DNA of 64,000 nt. It comes from Megascapheus bottae. Lineage: Eukaryota; Chordata; Mammalia; Rodentia; Geomyidae. Where the stretch lies: the NCBI GenBank assembly GCA_024803745.1, contig JANJXV010000099.1, positions 1,984,001-2,048,000 of the forward strand. Reading direction: 5' to 3'. Both the position numbers and the translations under genes were made by a program. Below, piece after piece: positions 35,456 through 46,114 of the stretch (position 1 is its first letter; the number at the start of each line of letters is the position of its first letter). A model generated the notes under the pieces. That model saw nothing but the letters and a program-made list of their open reading frames with translations, was not told the DNA's origin and ran no database searches.

Positions 35456-35692
35456 TTACATTTTGGTGTGTGGTCCAGTGCTGCCACTTGAACCTGAACC
35501 CAGGTCTAAATGCCATCCCTTTGGTGTTCAAAAATTAGCACTGTACCATTTGAGTCATGGGTCAAGTTCTGGCTTTTGCTGCCTAATTGAAGACAAGTGC
35601 CTTTAGATTTTACTGACTAGACTGGCTTTCCACTGTGATCTTCAGAGCTCAGCCTGCTGGGTGGCTAAGATTAGAGGAATGAGCATTTAGTT
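35456..35692 (-). repeat. B1-ID composite SINE, antisense, diverged
   Basis: Reverse pattern: CTTGAACCTGAACCCAGG, ACCATTTGAGTCATGGG, GACTAGACTGGCTTTCCACT and CTCAGCCTGCTGGGTGGCTA. Confidence 0.75.
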
Positions 35693-35769
35693 CTTTATTT
35701 AGAGCATTCACTTATTGATTTATTTAGAGCATTTACTTAGTTAATTTAAGGTGCGTTTACTTTGGACAG

Positions 35770-37094
35770 ATGCATAGAGGCCTCTCTCAGAAGCTTCTGG
35801 AAGTGGGGTGTAAAAGTCATCCTGTTCTCGAGTGTCTCTTACCCCCCTCCCAGCACATAAGTGCACATCTCTGCAGGACAGCCACAGCATTAGAGTCCTG
35901 CAAGAAAGCAGCTTTGGTAAAAGGCTCAGGATGGAGAGAGAGGGCTCTCACTTTCCTTGTACCAAATGTGCCCACAGCATCATGTGTTCCATCTATACGA
36001 TGTGAATGGACTTCTAACCGAGTGATTTCTACGAGTTCAAGAACTGCCACACCCTGACACAACTCAAGCTCTATATGAGGCTCCACATGCCGGCTTTGGA
36101 CCTGCTCTTCTAAACACATACTTTTTGACCAGCTTGAGGAATGTGCGACCAGTAAGACCAAGAAAAAGTAGAAGTCCTGGTGTGGGTGCCTCAGAACCTG
36201 TGAGTGGGAAGCCCATGTGGTCTAGATATTGGTTGGCCCTTACTTCTACAGAGCTTGGCAAAATGCCCTTTATGGCTGGTGTCAGCCAGGTAATGTCTGT
36301 CCTCTGAAAGGACTCGGGAATAAGCACTCATTAGAAAGACCCCATACCTCCTCAGTGTTCAGTCCAAACTCCAGTTCTACAGGTTCCTCCATTAGATCCT
36401 CATGGAAGTTGAGTGACACTTCAACTTGCAGAATCCACTCTGTCCACTCTGTACCTATTTCCATTCTTAGGTTTGGGTCATCGTGGAAGAGCTTATCCTG
36501 AACTCCGGATGAAAAACCCACCAATGGAGCTGGTGACTGATGGAGACTGAGAATCATCACTGCACTCCAGAAACCATGGGCCTTCTGTAGAAATTACCAA
36601 ACAGGTTTAGAGTCCGGTGGATATACCTTTTGCTCTGAACCCCATGTGTGACACAGTTGAACCTGCAGATACTATGGAGGAAGAAAAAGAGCAGCCAGAT
36701 TTCCTTCCGTTTCCTTTCAGACTCTACCCAGAGTCAGTCCATCTGAGTCAGAGTAACACTCCACTTATTGTGCAAACTGAAGGGGCACACGCTGGGCTCA
36801 TGGAAAATGTCCCCATGGGAAGCAGCAAGTGTACTCTCAATACTGGATTCATTGGAGGAAAATGAATCCATCCTCACAGAATATTCAGACCCATCCATCT
36901 CACTAAAAGAGACTCAATCTCCATTCGACAAACCAGAATCCATCCCCCTCTTAACTCAGGAAGGACATTCTGTTTCTCATGAGGAAGGAGACCCTTCTGA
37001 GGACTCTGAAGTAGAATTACTGTCTGAAGGCAACTTGGAGGCCAGTCTGGATTTAGAGCTTCCCTGTCCCCTTCCTAAAAAGACATCTCTTTAA
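35770..37094 (+). pseudogene. Unrecognised decayed coding-like region
   Basis: No family is recognised. Several plus-strand stretches look protein-like: 35770-36057 (95 codons) and, more convincingly, 36617-37094, where an acidic Ser/Glu-rich tail runs in one frame (DTMEEEKEQPDFLPFPF) and, after a shift near 36830, continues in another (LEENESILTEYSDPSISL, then PSEDSEVELLSEGNLEASL) to TAA at 37092-37094. The intervening 36330-36610 is broken on the plus strand. No introns are evident, so a retrocopy of an expressed gene is plausible. Its position after a short unassigned coding-like stretch at 34878 could mean one larger pseudogene interrupted by the SINE at 35456. Confidence 0.35.
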
Positions 37095-37556
37095 CTTGCT
37101 CTCATGATTCTTGTCAAGTATTCATTGTATTTACTTTGCTAACTATTAAACTCTCATTGTTAATATTATGGTGTGCAGTTCTTCAGTGCTTATTATACTG
37201 TATTTTATTTTCCACTTATAATGTGAGACCTCAGACACATAGGTCCTGGGTGGGCCAAAAACCAGACAGGTCTGGTCCCATAGAAGACAACCTTACTGGA
37301 TATACAGGGAACTATGAAATGCATGGAATCACCAGGAATCCAGGCCAGGCCTCCATGGAAAGACAAGTCAGCTACCAAAGCTTAAGGACAGAGCAGATGC
37401 CTGGAAATGTGTTTTGTCAATCGGGAGAAGTGCCTGAGTAACTGTAATATTATGTGGGACTGTGTTCTGTGAGTTCAAGTCTGTTTATATATCCATTGTG
37501 CTTTGTACAAATATTTAAGAAAATTAAAACTCCACAATAGCATCAAAAATCTAATT
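37095..37556. other. No recognisable feature
   Basis: AT-rich sequence following the decayed coding-like region; it may be its 3'UTR (ATTAAA near 37145, AATTAAA near 37522). A 101-codon frame from 37136 shows no family features. Confidence 0.35.
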
Positions 37557-37752
37557 TGGCTTTGAATGTGGCCTAGTTGTAGAGTGCTCGCCTAGTATAC
37601 AAGAAGACCTTGATTCAATTCCTTGGCACTGCATACACAGAAAAAGCAGATGGGGCACTGTGGCTCAGGTGTCAGAGTGCCACCCTTGAACAAATGTGGC
37701 CAAGGACAGTTCCTGGTCCCTCAGTTCAAGCCCCAGTACTAGCGAAACAAGA
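37557..37752 (+). repeat. ID-dimer SINE
   Basis: GGCCTAGTTGTAGAGTGCTC, linker ACACAGAAAAAGCAG, second half GGCACTGTGGCTCAGGTG and end CAAGCCCCAGTACTAGCG. Confidence 0.87.
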
Positions 37753-38149
37753 AATGATACCATTTTCCACACATTTGGAAATAAACCTGTTTTATCTAAC
37801 CCTACTTCTTTTTTGCCAGTCCAGAGTGTGTGCCACCAAGCCAAACTACTGGCCCCCAACCTTACTATTTTTAATCATTTAATTTTTTTACATAATCATA
37901 TTTCATGCTGTCTGTATTAATAGCATAATCAGTATGCTTAGTGTAATAATGTTAAAGGTAAAACATAAGAAATTAATAACTAAAATTCCTTTTTTATTAT
38001 TTTTATAGCATTACTACAATTTTATGAGAAAAATTACTTAGAATGTTTATTTTAGAGTTCAAGTAATCCATTTTGATAAATATATCAACCTACATCATTT
38101 ATTTGAACACATTTTAAACTATTTTTTTCAGGAATGAAAATACATTCAT

Positions 38150-38300
38150 ATTTGTTGTAAATGAAATTTATGACTTGGGGGGAAGGGAAAAAGAAAAGGG
38201 GTAACGGGGTAACAGTGTTTACAAGAAATGTACTCATTACATATGTAACAGCAATCTCTTTGTATATCACCTTGACAACAAATTTTTTGAAAAGTACAAT
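38150..38300 (+). mobile_element. Probable old L1-type 3'UTR fragment
   Basis: A purine tract (GGGGGGAAGGGAAAAAGAAAA) is followed by AAGAAATGTACTCATTAC and TATGTAAC, then ACAACAAATT. The same order occurs at 44700-44945 and resembles the purine tract plus TAATGCA...GTAACCC layout of the clear L1 tails at 42400-42560 and 43080-43225. Confidence 0.45.
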
Positions 38301-38327
38301 GAGTTTAAATGTCTAGTTTGGGCAGAA

Positions 38328-38536
38328 TTTTTTTTTGCCAGTACTGGGCTTAGACTCAGGACCTGAGCACGATCGTTGTTTTTGTTTTTGTTTATTCTTA
38401 AGGAGCAAGTTCTATCACATGTGCCACAGCACCACTTTTATCTTTTTTTATCTATGTTGTGCTGAGGAATTGAACTTGGGTCTTCATTCATGCTCGGCAA
38501 GAACTCTTCCAATAGGCTTAACTTATGGCCCCAGTG
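38328..38536 (-). repeat. ID-dimer SINE, antisense
   Basis: T-rich start, GCCAGTACTGGGCTTAGACT, GTGCCACAGCACCACTTTTA, TTGAACTTGGGTCTTCATTC and GGCAAGAACTCTTCCAATAG. Confidence 0.85.
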
Positions 38537-38619
38537 GGAAGGAAGTTTTCCATAAAATATGTAGGAAATATGTACACTAAGGAAAAGCCATCAAAAATAG
38601 AAGAAAAATTATATACTTA

Positions 38620-38788
38620 GATAATGACATGCCAGTATTATGGCAGATCTCTGTAATTCTAGCTTCAAGAGTGGCCTATTTGGACCGGGAGTTGGCTGGC
38701 TGAAGTAAAGTGCTATCCTTGAGCAAGCCCTAGGACAGTGCTCTGGCCATGAGTTGAAGCCATAGGACATGCAAAAAATAATAATTTA
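38620..38788 (+). repeat. Decayed SINE
   Basis: TCTGTAATTCTAGCTTCAAG, then CTATCCTTGAGCAAGCCC and CATGAGTTGAAGCCATAGG. Confidence 0.6.
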
Positions 38789-38789
38789 A

Positions 38790-39024
38790 TGCCCATGACT
38801 GGTGGCTCACCCTGGTAATCCTAGCTACCCTGGAGGATCGAGGTTCAAAGACGGCCCAGGCATAAAAATCTGTGAGAATCTTATTTCCAAATAATCCAGA
38901 AAATTCAAAATGACAATGTGCCTCAAGTGGTAGAGCTCTTGCCTTGAGCTGAAGAGCTTAAAGTAAACATCCAGGCCCAGAGTTCAAGCCCCATGAGTGA
39001 AAAAAAGAAAAAGAAAAAGAAAGC
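38790..39024 (+). repeat. B1-ID composite SINE with (AAAAG)n tail
   Basis: TGGTGGCTCACCCTGGTAAT, GGAGGATCGAGGTTCAAAG, CAAGTGGTAGAGCTCTTGCC, CAGAGTTCAAGCCCCATGAG and an AAAAAGAAAAAGAAAAAG tail. Confidence 0.9.
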
Positions 39025-39029
39025 CCTTA

Positions 39030-39324
39030 TCTAAGGCTGGAGTGCACACTAGTGGTAGTTTGCTTGCCTAGTATGCACAAAGCCCTGTGTTCAATTACTC
39101 TGTACCACTTACACCAAAAAAAGAAAGCTGGAAATGATCTCAGACGGTTGGGTTCTGAGGATCATAGTTCAAAGCCAGGCCAGACACTAAAGTCCATGAA
39201 ACTGTTACTTCCACTTAAGCACCAGAAAACCAGAAGTGACACTGTGGCTCAAGGTGTTTAAGGTTGTAGCCTTGAGCTGAAGAGCCCAGGGACACTGCCC
39301 AGGTGCACAATTAAAGTCTTAAAA

Positions 39325-39327
<3 letters not shown>
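39030..39327 (+). repeat. ID-like SINE followed by B1-ID SINE part
   Basis: First an ID head (TTTGCTTGCCTAGTATGCAC), then from about 39130 a B1-ID body lacking its first bases (GGATCATAGTTCAAAGCCAG, ACACTGTGGCTCAAGGTG). The GA microsatellite grows from its end. Confidence 0.78.
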
Positions 39328-39406
<79 letters not shown>

Positions 39407-39437
39407 CAGAGAGAGACAGAGAGACAGAGAGAGAGAG

Positions 39438-39485
<48 letters not shown>

Positions 39486-39522
39486 GCAGACCGACAGAGA
39501 CAGAGAGACAGAGACAGAGACA
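39328..39522 (+). repeat. (GA)n polypurine microsatellite
   Basis: GA dinucleotide tract with interspersed CAGA units, about 195 bases. Confidence 0.95.
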
Positions 39523-39524
39523 TC

Positions 39525-39765
39525 AAACAGTCAGGCACTGCTGGCTGAAGCGTGTAATTCTACCTACTATGGAGGCTGAGATTGGAGGATCTTGGTTCAA
39601 AGCCCAAAGCCAGCCTGGACACATATGTTTGTGAGACTTACATCACCAATTAACCACCAGAAACCAAAAATGGAGCTGTAGAGGAAGAGCGCTAGCCTTG
39701 AGCTGAAGAGGTCAGGGACAGTCCAGGCCCAAAGTCCAAGCACCATGACGAATCAATAATAAAAA
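39525..39765 (+). repeat. B1-ID composite SINE
   Basis: TGTAATTCTACCTACTATGG, AAGCCAGCCTGGACACATAT, CACCAATTAACCACCAGAAA and GCCTTGAGCTGAAGAGGTC. Confidence 0.87.
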
Positions 39766-39797
39766 AAGAAGATAGCTAATAGTAATGATGAATAATT

Positions 39798-40072
39798 TTG
39801 GGCTGGGAGTTTGGCCTAGTGGTAGAGTGCTTGCCTAGCATGCACGAAGACCTGGGTTCAATTCCTCAATATCACATACATAGAAAAATGCTGGAAGTGG
39901 TACTGAGGATGAAGTTGTAGAGCCCTAGCCTTGAGAAAATATAAGGACAGTGCTCAGTCCCTGAGTTCAAGGCCAGGACTGGCCAAATCAAAAGTAGTAG
40001 ATCACTGGCATTGAACTGAAGATCTGAGGAACAGCCCAGGCACAGAGTTCAAGCACCGCAAACAACAACAAC
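39798..40072 (+). repeat. ID-dimer SINE plus an ID fragment
   Basis: A well-preserved example: GGCTGGGAGTTTGGCCTAGT, GGTTCAATTCCTCAATATCA, linker ACATACATAGAAAAATGCTGG, second half and CAAGGCCAGGACTGGCC end. A further right-half fragment (GCATTGAACTGAAGATCTGA) follows at 39995-40072. Confidence 0.88.
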
Positions 40073-40429
40073 AAAATCTATGAAATGGCAGTGGTGGTTT
40101 TAAGCTAAGCAAAAATAGAGTAGAAAGTGGTAAAATACATATTTGTGTGTAAGCAAAATAGCCAGACTTATGCATTAGAACAGGATAGCAACTTGAAAAA
40201 AAATTTTGTTTTCCATCTCACTAGGTCCTGTCTCTTAATTTATTCAAGTAAGTAAAATGCTGGGTTTTATAATCGTTGCTCTGAATATTAGAAAATCATA
40301 CTATCTCTCATTAACCAACAAAGACCAGGAACTGGGGCTTCGTTCAAATGGCAGAGTATCAGGCAAGAGAAGAAAAAATTGAAGTAAGAACTTGAAGTTC
40401 TTGATCCAGAACCTGCATAGTAACAGAGC

Positions 40430-40662
40430 AGCAGCCTGGTGATGGTACCTCACACCTATAATCTTAGCTACTCAGGAGGATAAGATCTGAGAATCAAAGT
40501 TTAAAGCCAGCCAAAGTACCCAGTTAACTGCCAGAAAAACCAGAAGTGGCACTGTGGCTCACAGATTAAAGCACTAGCCTTGAGCTGAAGAGCTCAGGGA
40601 CAGTGCCCAGGCCCAGCTTTCAAGACCCAAAATTGACAAAAATCAAACAAACAAACAAAACT
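40430..40662 (+). repeat. B1-ID composite SINE with (CAAA)n tail
   Basis: CACACCTATAATCTTAGCTA, GAAGTGGCACTGTGGCTCAC, GCCTTGAGCTGAAGAGCTCA and an AAACAAACAAACAAAAC tail. Confidence 0.88.
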
Positions 40663-40864
40663 CACAAAGAAGCCTGCAGACCACAGTGGTTCTGCTGAGT
40701 CTCTTCTCTATGGGGATCAGGAAACATTTCACTTTTTCTGTCTCTTCCCATCTCAACATTCATACTAAAATAAGACTGTGTTGAAAGTTTCAATTTATAA
40801 AAATGTTTTTCATGAAGCACCCTGAAATATTCATCGCTTATATCTCAATTGAAGATAGTTGATT

Positions 40865-40962
40865 TGGGGCTGCATTGGTACAGTGCTAGCCTTGAGCAGA
40901 AAAGGTCAGGGATAGAGCTGAAGCACTCAGTTGAAGACTCAGTGCCAACACACAAAAGAAAT
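40865..40962 (+). repeat. ID-like SINE fragment
   Basis: TTTGGGGCTGCATTGGTACA, GCTAGCCTTGAGCAG, CACTCAGTTGAAGACTCAG. Confidence 0.65.
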
Positions 40963-41057
40963 TATGCACTTTATACATATTTTCTAATTTCTTAATGAAT
41001 TTTTCAGTCTGTATAAATATAGGGTACATTCCTTGTTACTTAAGTAAGATTGCTCTT

Positions 41058-41405
41058 TTTTTTCTTTTTCCCAGTCCTACGGCTTGGACTCAGGGCCTAG
41101 ACATTTTCATTGGACTCGCTTGCCCAAGGTGACTGCTCTGCCTCTTGAGACACAGCGCCACTTCTAGCTTTTATTCTGAGTATGCGGTACCGGTGAATAG
41201 AACCTAGGTCTTCATGCATTCTAGGTGAGCACTCTACCATTAGGCTACATTCCCAGGCAGTGAGATTCCTCTTACAGTCATTGTATGTTCACAGAGTTTG
41301 ATCTCACACACTGTAGGGCCCTGGTTGGCTTTGACCTGTGATCCTAAACCCTGAGCATCCTAAGTAGCTGAAATTAAATTGTGAGCCAGCATGATGACTT
41401 CCATT
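41058..41405 (-). repeat. ID-dimer SINE and B1-like piece, antisense
   Basis: 41058-41262 is a reverse ID-dimer (GGCTTGGACTCAGGGCCTAG, TGCGGTACCGGTGAATAGA, GTGAGCACTCTACCATTAGG). 41290-41405 is a reverse, diverged B1 part (CCTGGTTGGCTTTGACCTG, CATCCTAAGTAGCTGAAAT). Confidence 0.75.
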
Positions 41406-41454
41406 CTTTTTTCTACAAAAATATATGTAGTTATCTAAAATATATCTATAGCTG

Positions 41455-42560
41455 AAAAAATGAATCTCTCTCAAACAAATCTTCAAAGAAACAACCATCT
41501 TATTAAAAGGTGGGCTAAAGACTTAAAAGAGTATTCTCTGAAGAAAAAATTAAAATGGGCTTTAGACACATGAAGAAATGCTCCATATCTCTAGCAATAA
41601 GGGAAATGAAAATCAAAACAACTTTGAGATTCCTCCTGACTCCAGAATGGCCATTATCAAAAAATCTAATAAGAGATACTGGTGGGGAAGTGACCAGGGG
41701 GATCACACCTACACTGTTGGTGTGAGTGTAAACTCGTTCAACCACTAGGGAAAGCAGTGTGGTGGTTCCTCAAAAGACTGAACATAGAGCTCCCCTATGA
41801 TCCAGCAAATCCACTACTTGGCATCTACACAATTGTCCAGAAAAAAGGACATTCTAAAGCCACTAGCACAATGATGCTCATTGCAGCACTATTTACCATA
41901 GCAAAGCTATGAAACCAACCCAGATGCCACTCAGTAGATGACTGAATCAAGAAGATGTGGTACTTATACACAATGGAATGCTATGCTGCCATCAGAAGGA
42001 AAGGCATCGCCCCATTTGTAAGGAAATGGAAAGACTTGGAAAAATTCATATTAAGTGAAGCAAGCCAGACCCAAAGAAACATAAGCTCAATGGTTTTCCT
42101 CATTTGTAACAATTAGTTCACATCTAGGACTCTCCTAGCAGAGGATTACAATAACTCAAAAACCTAGGTATATAAGGTCATATAGGATGAGACTAAATGG
42201 AAGGATCTCTAGGATATGGGAACAAGAGCTATATCTTGTGTCATCGTTGCTCTTAATCTTGTGTGATTTTAGTCCTTAAACTACTATGTTACTTCTCATC
42301 TCTTATTTTGCCCTTTGGTTAATGTCAGATTGTTACTGTATCTGATTTTTTCCCTGGCATATTGTATATATGTTTATTTGTTTATGTCAAATAGGAAAGG
42401 GAAGGGGGGAAACAAGATGATTGGGAAGGGGAGGGGAGAGGGAACTGGGGACAAAAACATGTGGAGTGGAATAAATGTGTGAGAAGTAATGCAGTCCACT
42501 ACCTGTAAATGTAATCGTAACCCCTCTATACATTACCCTGAAAATAAAAAAGAGACTATA
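41455..42560 (+). mobile_element. Old L1 3' end (ORF2 C-terminus and 3'UTR)
   Basis: Begins within the C-terminal ORF2 region (AGGTGGGCTAAAGACTTAAA, GACACATGAAGAAATGCTCC). It keeps the order of the array L1: cysteine-rich motif region near 41680, GATCCAGCAAATCCACTACT, TTCATTGCAGCACTATTTACC, AATGGAATGCTATGCTGCC. The 3'UTR has a purine tract near 42400-42440 and AATAAAAAAGAG at the end. It is 5' truncated with several stops and clearly older than the arrays. Confidence 0.9.
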
Positions 42561-42627
42561 AAAATATCTGTAGAAAATGAGGCTGGATGATGGAAACAAC
42601 CAGATGCCCTACTACAAAAAATGTGAT

Positions 42628-42686
<59 letters not shown>

Positions 42687-43240
42687 GGAATGATACATAG
42701 CCAACCGACAAGATAAAATAATGGCATTCTCGGGGAAGTGGATGAAAAGGAAAAAAATCATATTAAGTGAAGTAAGCCAAACTCAAAGGAACATAGGCCC
42801 AAGAGTCTCCCTCATTTGTCAAATTCAGTAGAATCCTTGGGCTCTGCTACCGGAGATTTACAATAGAACAAAATCTAGAGACATCGTGACAAATAGTATG
42901 ACACTAAATGTAAGGACCTCCAAGATAAAGAAACAAAACTCATATAATGAGTGATTGTTGTCCTTAATGAATTATGTGATCTTTTATCTCTTTTGCTATC
43001 CCTTGGTTATATCACATTGTTACAATATTTCACCTTGTTTTCTGATATATTTCATATGTGCCTAATTGGTTATTTGAAATTGGATAGGGAAGGGGGGAAA
43101 TGAACATGAGTGGGGGTAGGGGAAGGGTAATGGGGACCATATCATTACATGGGGTATCAAAGTTTGAGAAGTAATGCACCTTCTATCTGGTGAATATAAT
43201 GTAACCCTTCTATAAATTACAATAAATATAAATACATAAA
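42561..43240 (+). mobile_element. Second old L1 3' end with an internal (CA)n
   Basis: GGATGATGGAAACAACCAGATG is split over a (CA)n expansion (42627-42684) at the site that reads TACACAATGGAAT in L1. Downstream CATATTAAGTGAAGTAAGCC, the 3'UTR GATTGTTGTCCTTAATGAAT and purine tract (43085-43110) are close to the array 3'UTR, so this belongs to a relative of the array family. Confidence 0.85.
42627..42684 (+). repeat. (CA)n microsatellite
   Basis: Pure CA run inside the L1 fragment. Confidence 0.97.
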
Positions 43241-43254
43241 AAGAAGATCTGCAC

Positions 43255-43690
43255 AGAAAAAAATAATAATGGCATTTTGGGGGTAGTGGATGAAATTAGA
43301 GTGAATCCTGTTGAGTGAGATAAGTCAAGACCAAGGAACAAAAGGTACATGGTATCCTTAATATATAGATATTAGTTTCAAACAGTAGTAGAGCGATGAT
43401 TGAATAGTTGATACCCAAAGTTCTGGACATAATTTTGGAGATATAAACATAACTACATAGACATAAAAATCTAGGATAGATTATACACTCTATAGACATG
43501 TGTTTTATTATAGATTAATCTGTATCTATGACATACAATGACTCAGCTTAACTTTTACTATATTCTAAAATCTATGTGCCAGTGATTGTATAGCGATTCC
43601 CTTCTTGAATACTTGTTGGTTAAACATGACATTTGAAATATGATGTAAATTTCAATGTTAATAAATTTTTTTAAAAAAGAGGCTAGAGGT
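43255..43690 (+). mobile_element. Third, most diverged L1-like 3' end
   Basis: AATAATGGCATTTTGGGGGTAGTGG and GAGATAAGTCAAGACCAAGG parallel the corresponding ORF2 C-terminal bases, followed by unfamiliar 3'UTR and an AATAAATTTTTTTAAAAAAG end. Family assignment is tentative. Confidence 0.6.
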
Positions 43691-44067
43691 AAATACCATT
43701 AATGTACTTGCTCTAAGTGGTACAGAAATTTTCTTAATGAATCAAGGGGTTTTATTACATCTTTATGCAATTATTTTAGTTCTGAGTGTTCTACACTCAA
43801 TGATACTTCTGGAAAGATGATATAGCTGACTGTGTAGATAGTATGAAAACATACTGGCCTAAACGTAGAATAAAGCATTGGTAAGTGGCTGTTAGCTGTC
43901 CAGATTCTACTTGAATATGTGGAATGAATTTATTAAGCACAATGCAGGCTCTTAGTCAGATCAGGATCAAGATTATGTGGTTCCATGAGATGAATGAGGA
44001 AAGATCAGAAAAATCTACTAAGATATCCAGATATACTTTTTAAACTAAGGTATCTGGACTCCTTTTT
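43691..44067. other. No recognisable feature
   Basis: AT-rich, non-coding, no clear repeat. Confidence 0.4.
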
Positions 44068-44302
44068 TTTTGTTTCTTGGTGGGGAGGTTGAACTTTGGA
44101 CCTGGGCAAGGTCTCTTAGATCTTTTTCCTCAAGGCTAATGCTGTACCAGTTTTAGCCACAACTCCACTTAGTTTTTGGGTGGATAAGTGGAGAGTAGAA
44201 TCTTACAGTTTGTTTTGTTTTCGTTTTTTTGCTTGCAAAGGCTTTGATTCACCTTCTCCCTGGCTAGTAGAATGACAATTATGACCCTCCAGCGCCTGGC
44301 TA
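44068..44302 (-). repeat. B1-ID composite SINE, antisense
   Basis: GGTTGAACTTTGGACCTGGG, CTCAAGGCTAATGCTGTACC and TCCCTGGCTAGTAGAATG are the reverse of the local SINE pattern. Confidence 0.72.
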
Positions 44303-44409
44303 GTGATTCTTTGAAAATTGGACTTTCTTCCAAATCACGTAACTGGTTCCTAGCAAAGTTTTGAAGCCTGACTTAAATGTGACAGATTTTTGTCACTTGG
44401 AGACACTCT

Positions 44410-44525
44410 GTGCTGAACGTTAGAAATCTACCAGCTGAGTCACAGTGGCACTTCCAGTTTTTTGTTTATGTGGTGCTGAGGAATGGATTCCAGGGTTTCA
44501 TGCATGCTAGGCAAGCTTCATTTTC
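44410..44525 (-). repeat. ID-like SINE, antisense
   Basis: GAGTCACAGTGGCACTTCCA, TATGTGGTGCTGAGGAATGG, CATGCATGCTAGGCAAGC. Confidence 0.8.
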
Positions 44526-44699
44526 AGCCCAAGGTTTTATGTTTTGTTTTTTCAGTGTTGTTGATTCTAAGGTACTGTATGATGTTCTTTCATTTTCTTT
44601 GCTTTTTACCTCTTTTCTTCTTTTTCCCTTTAGTTTTATTCTCTGTAGTCACTGTGTTGAATTCGGGTACCCTGTGTCTTGTACATAGGTTTATGTGAT

Positions 44700-44945
44700 T
44701 TGGAATGGAGAGGGTATAATAAAATGGTAAAAAGAAAACAAAGGAAAAAGGGTGAACCAATTGAACAGTGATACTTGGAAGACACTAAACGGAAATGAAC
44801 TGAACAATCTGGGTGGAGAGGGGGCTGAGGGTAGGAAAACAGAGAAAATGAGGGAGGGGATAACAATTTTCTTAAGAAATGTGTTCATTACTTATGTAAC
44901 CCTATGCCAACTATATATTGACTTAACAAAAAAAATTAACTTAAA
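44700..44945 (+). mobile_element. Probable old L1-type 3'UTR fragment
   Basis: Purine-rich stretch (GGGTGGAGAGGGGGCTGAGG... GAGGGAGGGGATAAC), AAGAAATGTGTTCATTAC, TTATGTAACC, then an A-rich end. Parallel to 38150-38300. Confidence 0.5.
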
Positions 44946-44949
44946 AAAT

Positions 44950-45190
44950 AATTTAGCTGGGTATGGTGGCTCACACTTGTAAATGTAGCTACTCAAGAGG
45001 CTGGGATCCAAGGATAGCAGTTCAAAGTCAGCCTGGGCACTGAAGTCCATGTGACTCTTATCTCCAATTAACCACCAGAAACCCAGAAGTGGCCCTATGG
45101 CTCAAGGGATAGGGCAGTAGTCTTGAGCTGAAAAGCTCAGTGACAAGACGCAGGTGCAGAATTGCAGTCCCATGACTTGAATGATGAATG
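44950..45190 (+). repeat. B1-ID composite SINE
   Basis: GGTATGGTGGCTCACACTTG, TCAAAGTCAGCCTGGGCACT, CCAATTAACCACCAGAAACC and GTCTTGAGCTGAAAAGCTCA. Confidence 0.9.
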
Positions 45191-45194
45191 AGAC

Positions 45195-45425
45195 TAGCCA
45201 GGCCCTGTGCGCTCACACTTGGAATCCTATCTACACAGAATCAGGTTTGAATCCAGCCCAAACAAATTGCATGATATTCCGATTTACAGTTCATTACCAA
45301 AAATCTGGAAGTGGAGCTGTGGATAAAGTGGTAGAACACTAGCCTGAAGCAAAAAAAAACATTTAAGGACAGTTCCCATGCCCTGGGTTCAAGTCCCAAG
45401 ACTTGCATAAAACAAACAAAATGTG
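45195..45425 (+). repeat. B1-ID composite SINE, diverged
   Basis: GCTCACACTTGGAATCCTAT, GGAGCTGTGGATAAAGTGGT and CTGGGTTCAAGTCCCAAGAC plus AAAACAAACAAAA tail. Confidence 0.82.
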
Positions 45426-46114
45426 ACGCTGAGTCGTCCATCATTTGGTGTTATAGTTCAATATTCTTGATATGCGTCTTAGAAATTAAGTCCCTAGCAA
45501 ATACTCTCCCCTGAAATTCTGCTTCATAGCTGATTCATAGAATTTCAGCATCATTACTATCACCTTCCCGTTAGCATAGCAGTCTACTACTGAAAATTTG
45601 AAGAAAACTTTTGAGTAATCCTAATTAATCTGTGTATCATCTGCACACACATCAAATCAGCAGCACCTATGATCTACTATTATCTAAATGTATTTAATCC
45701 CTTCTTGACTTAATGAGCCTTAAAGAGTAAAACATATGAAATAGTTATGAAACTAACAGTCACCATTCTTCTACCTAATATTGTAATATAAGTTTATAAA
45801 TGCAAGGACTATTCTGAAGTGTGCAGAAGATAGCTTCTAATTATAATATTCTCATGAAGTATAGTTTTAAAGAAACATGTTGTTTGCTTTGGGAAAGCAA
45901 AGGCAAGGAAAAATGATATAAGTAAGTTCCCTATTTATCAGAAGGAAAATACTATTGGGTTTAGATCAACTTTCATTCATTCCGTGCTGATGAAACAAAT
46001 ATTTGCAATTCCTGAGGCCAATCACTTCATTGTGATGCACAATCAGCCAGCTTAGATCAATCTTCCAAAAAAGGAAAGGAACAAATGAGAAGCAATTAAG
46101 GTTTCCAAAATGAA
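45426..46114. other. No recognisable feature
   Basis: AT-rich, many short stops, no recognisable repeat or gene. Confidence 0.45.
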
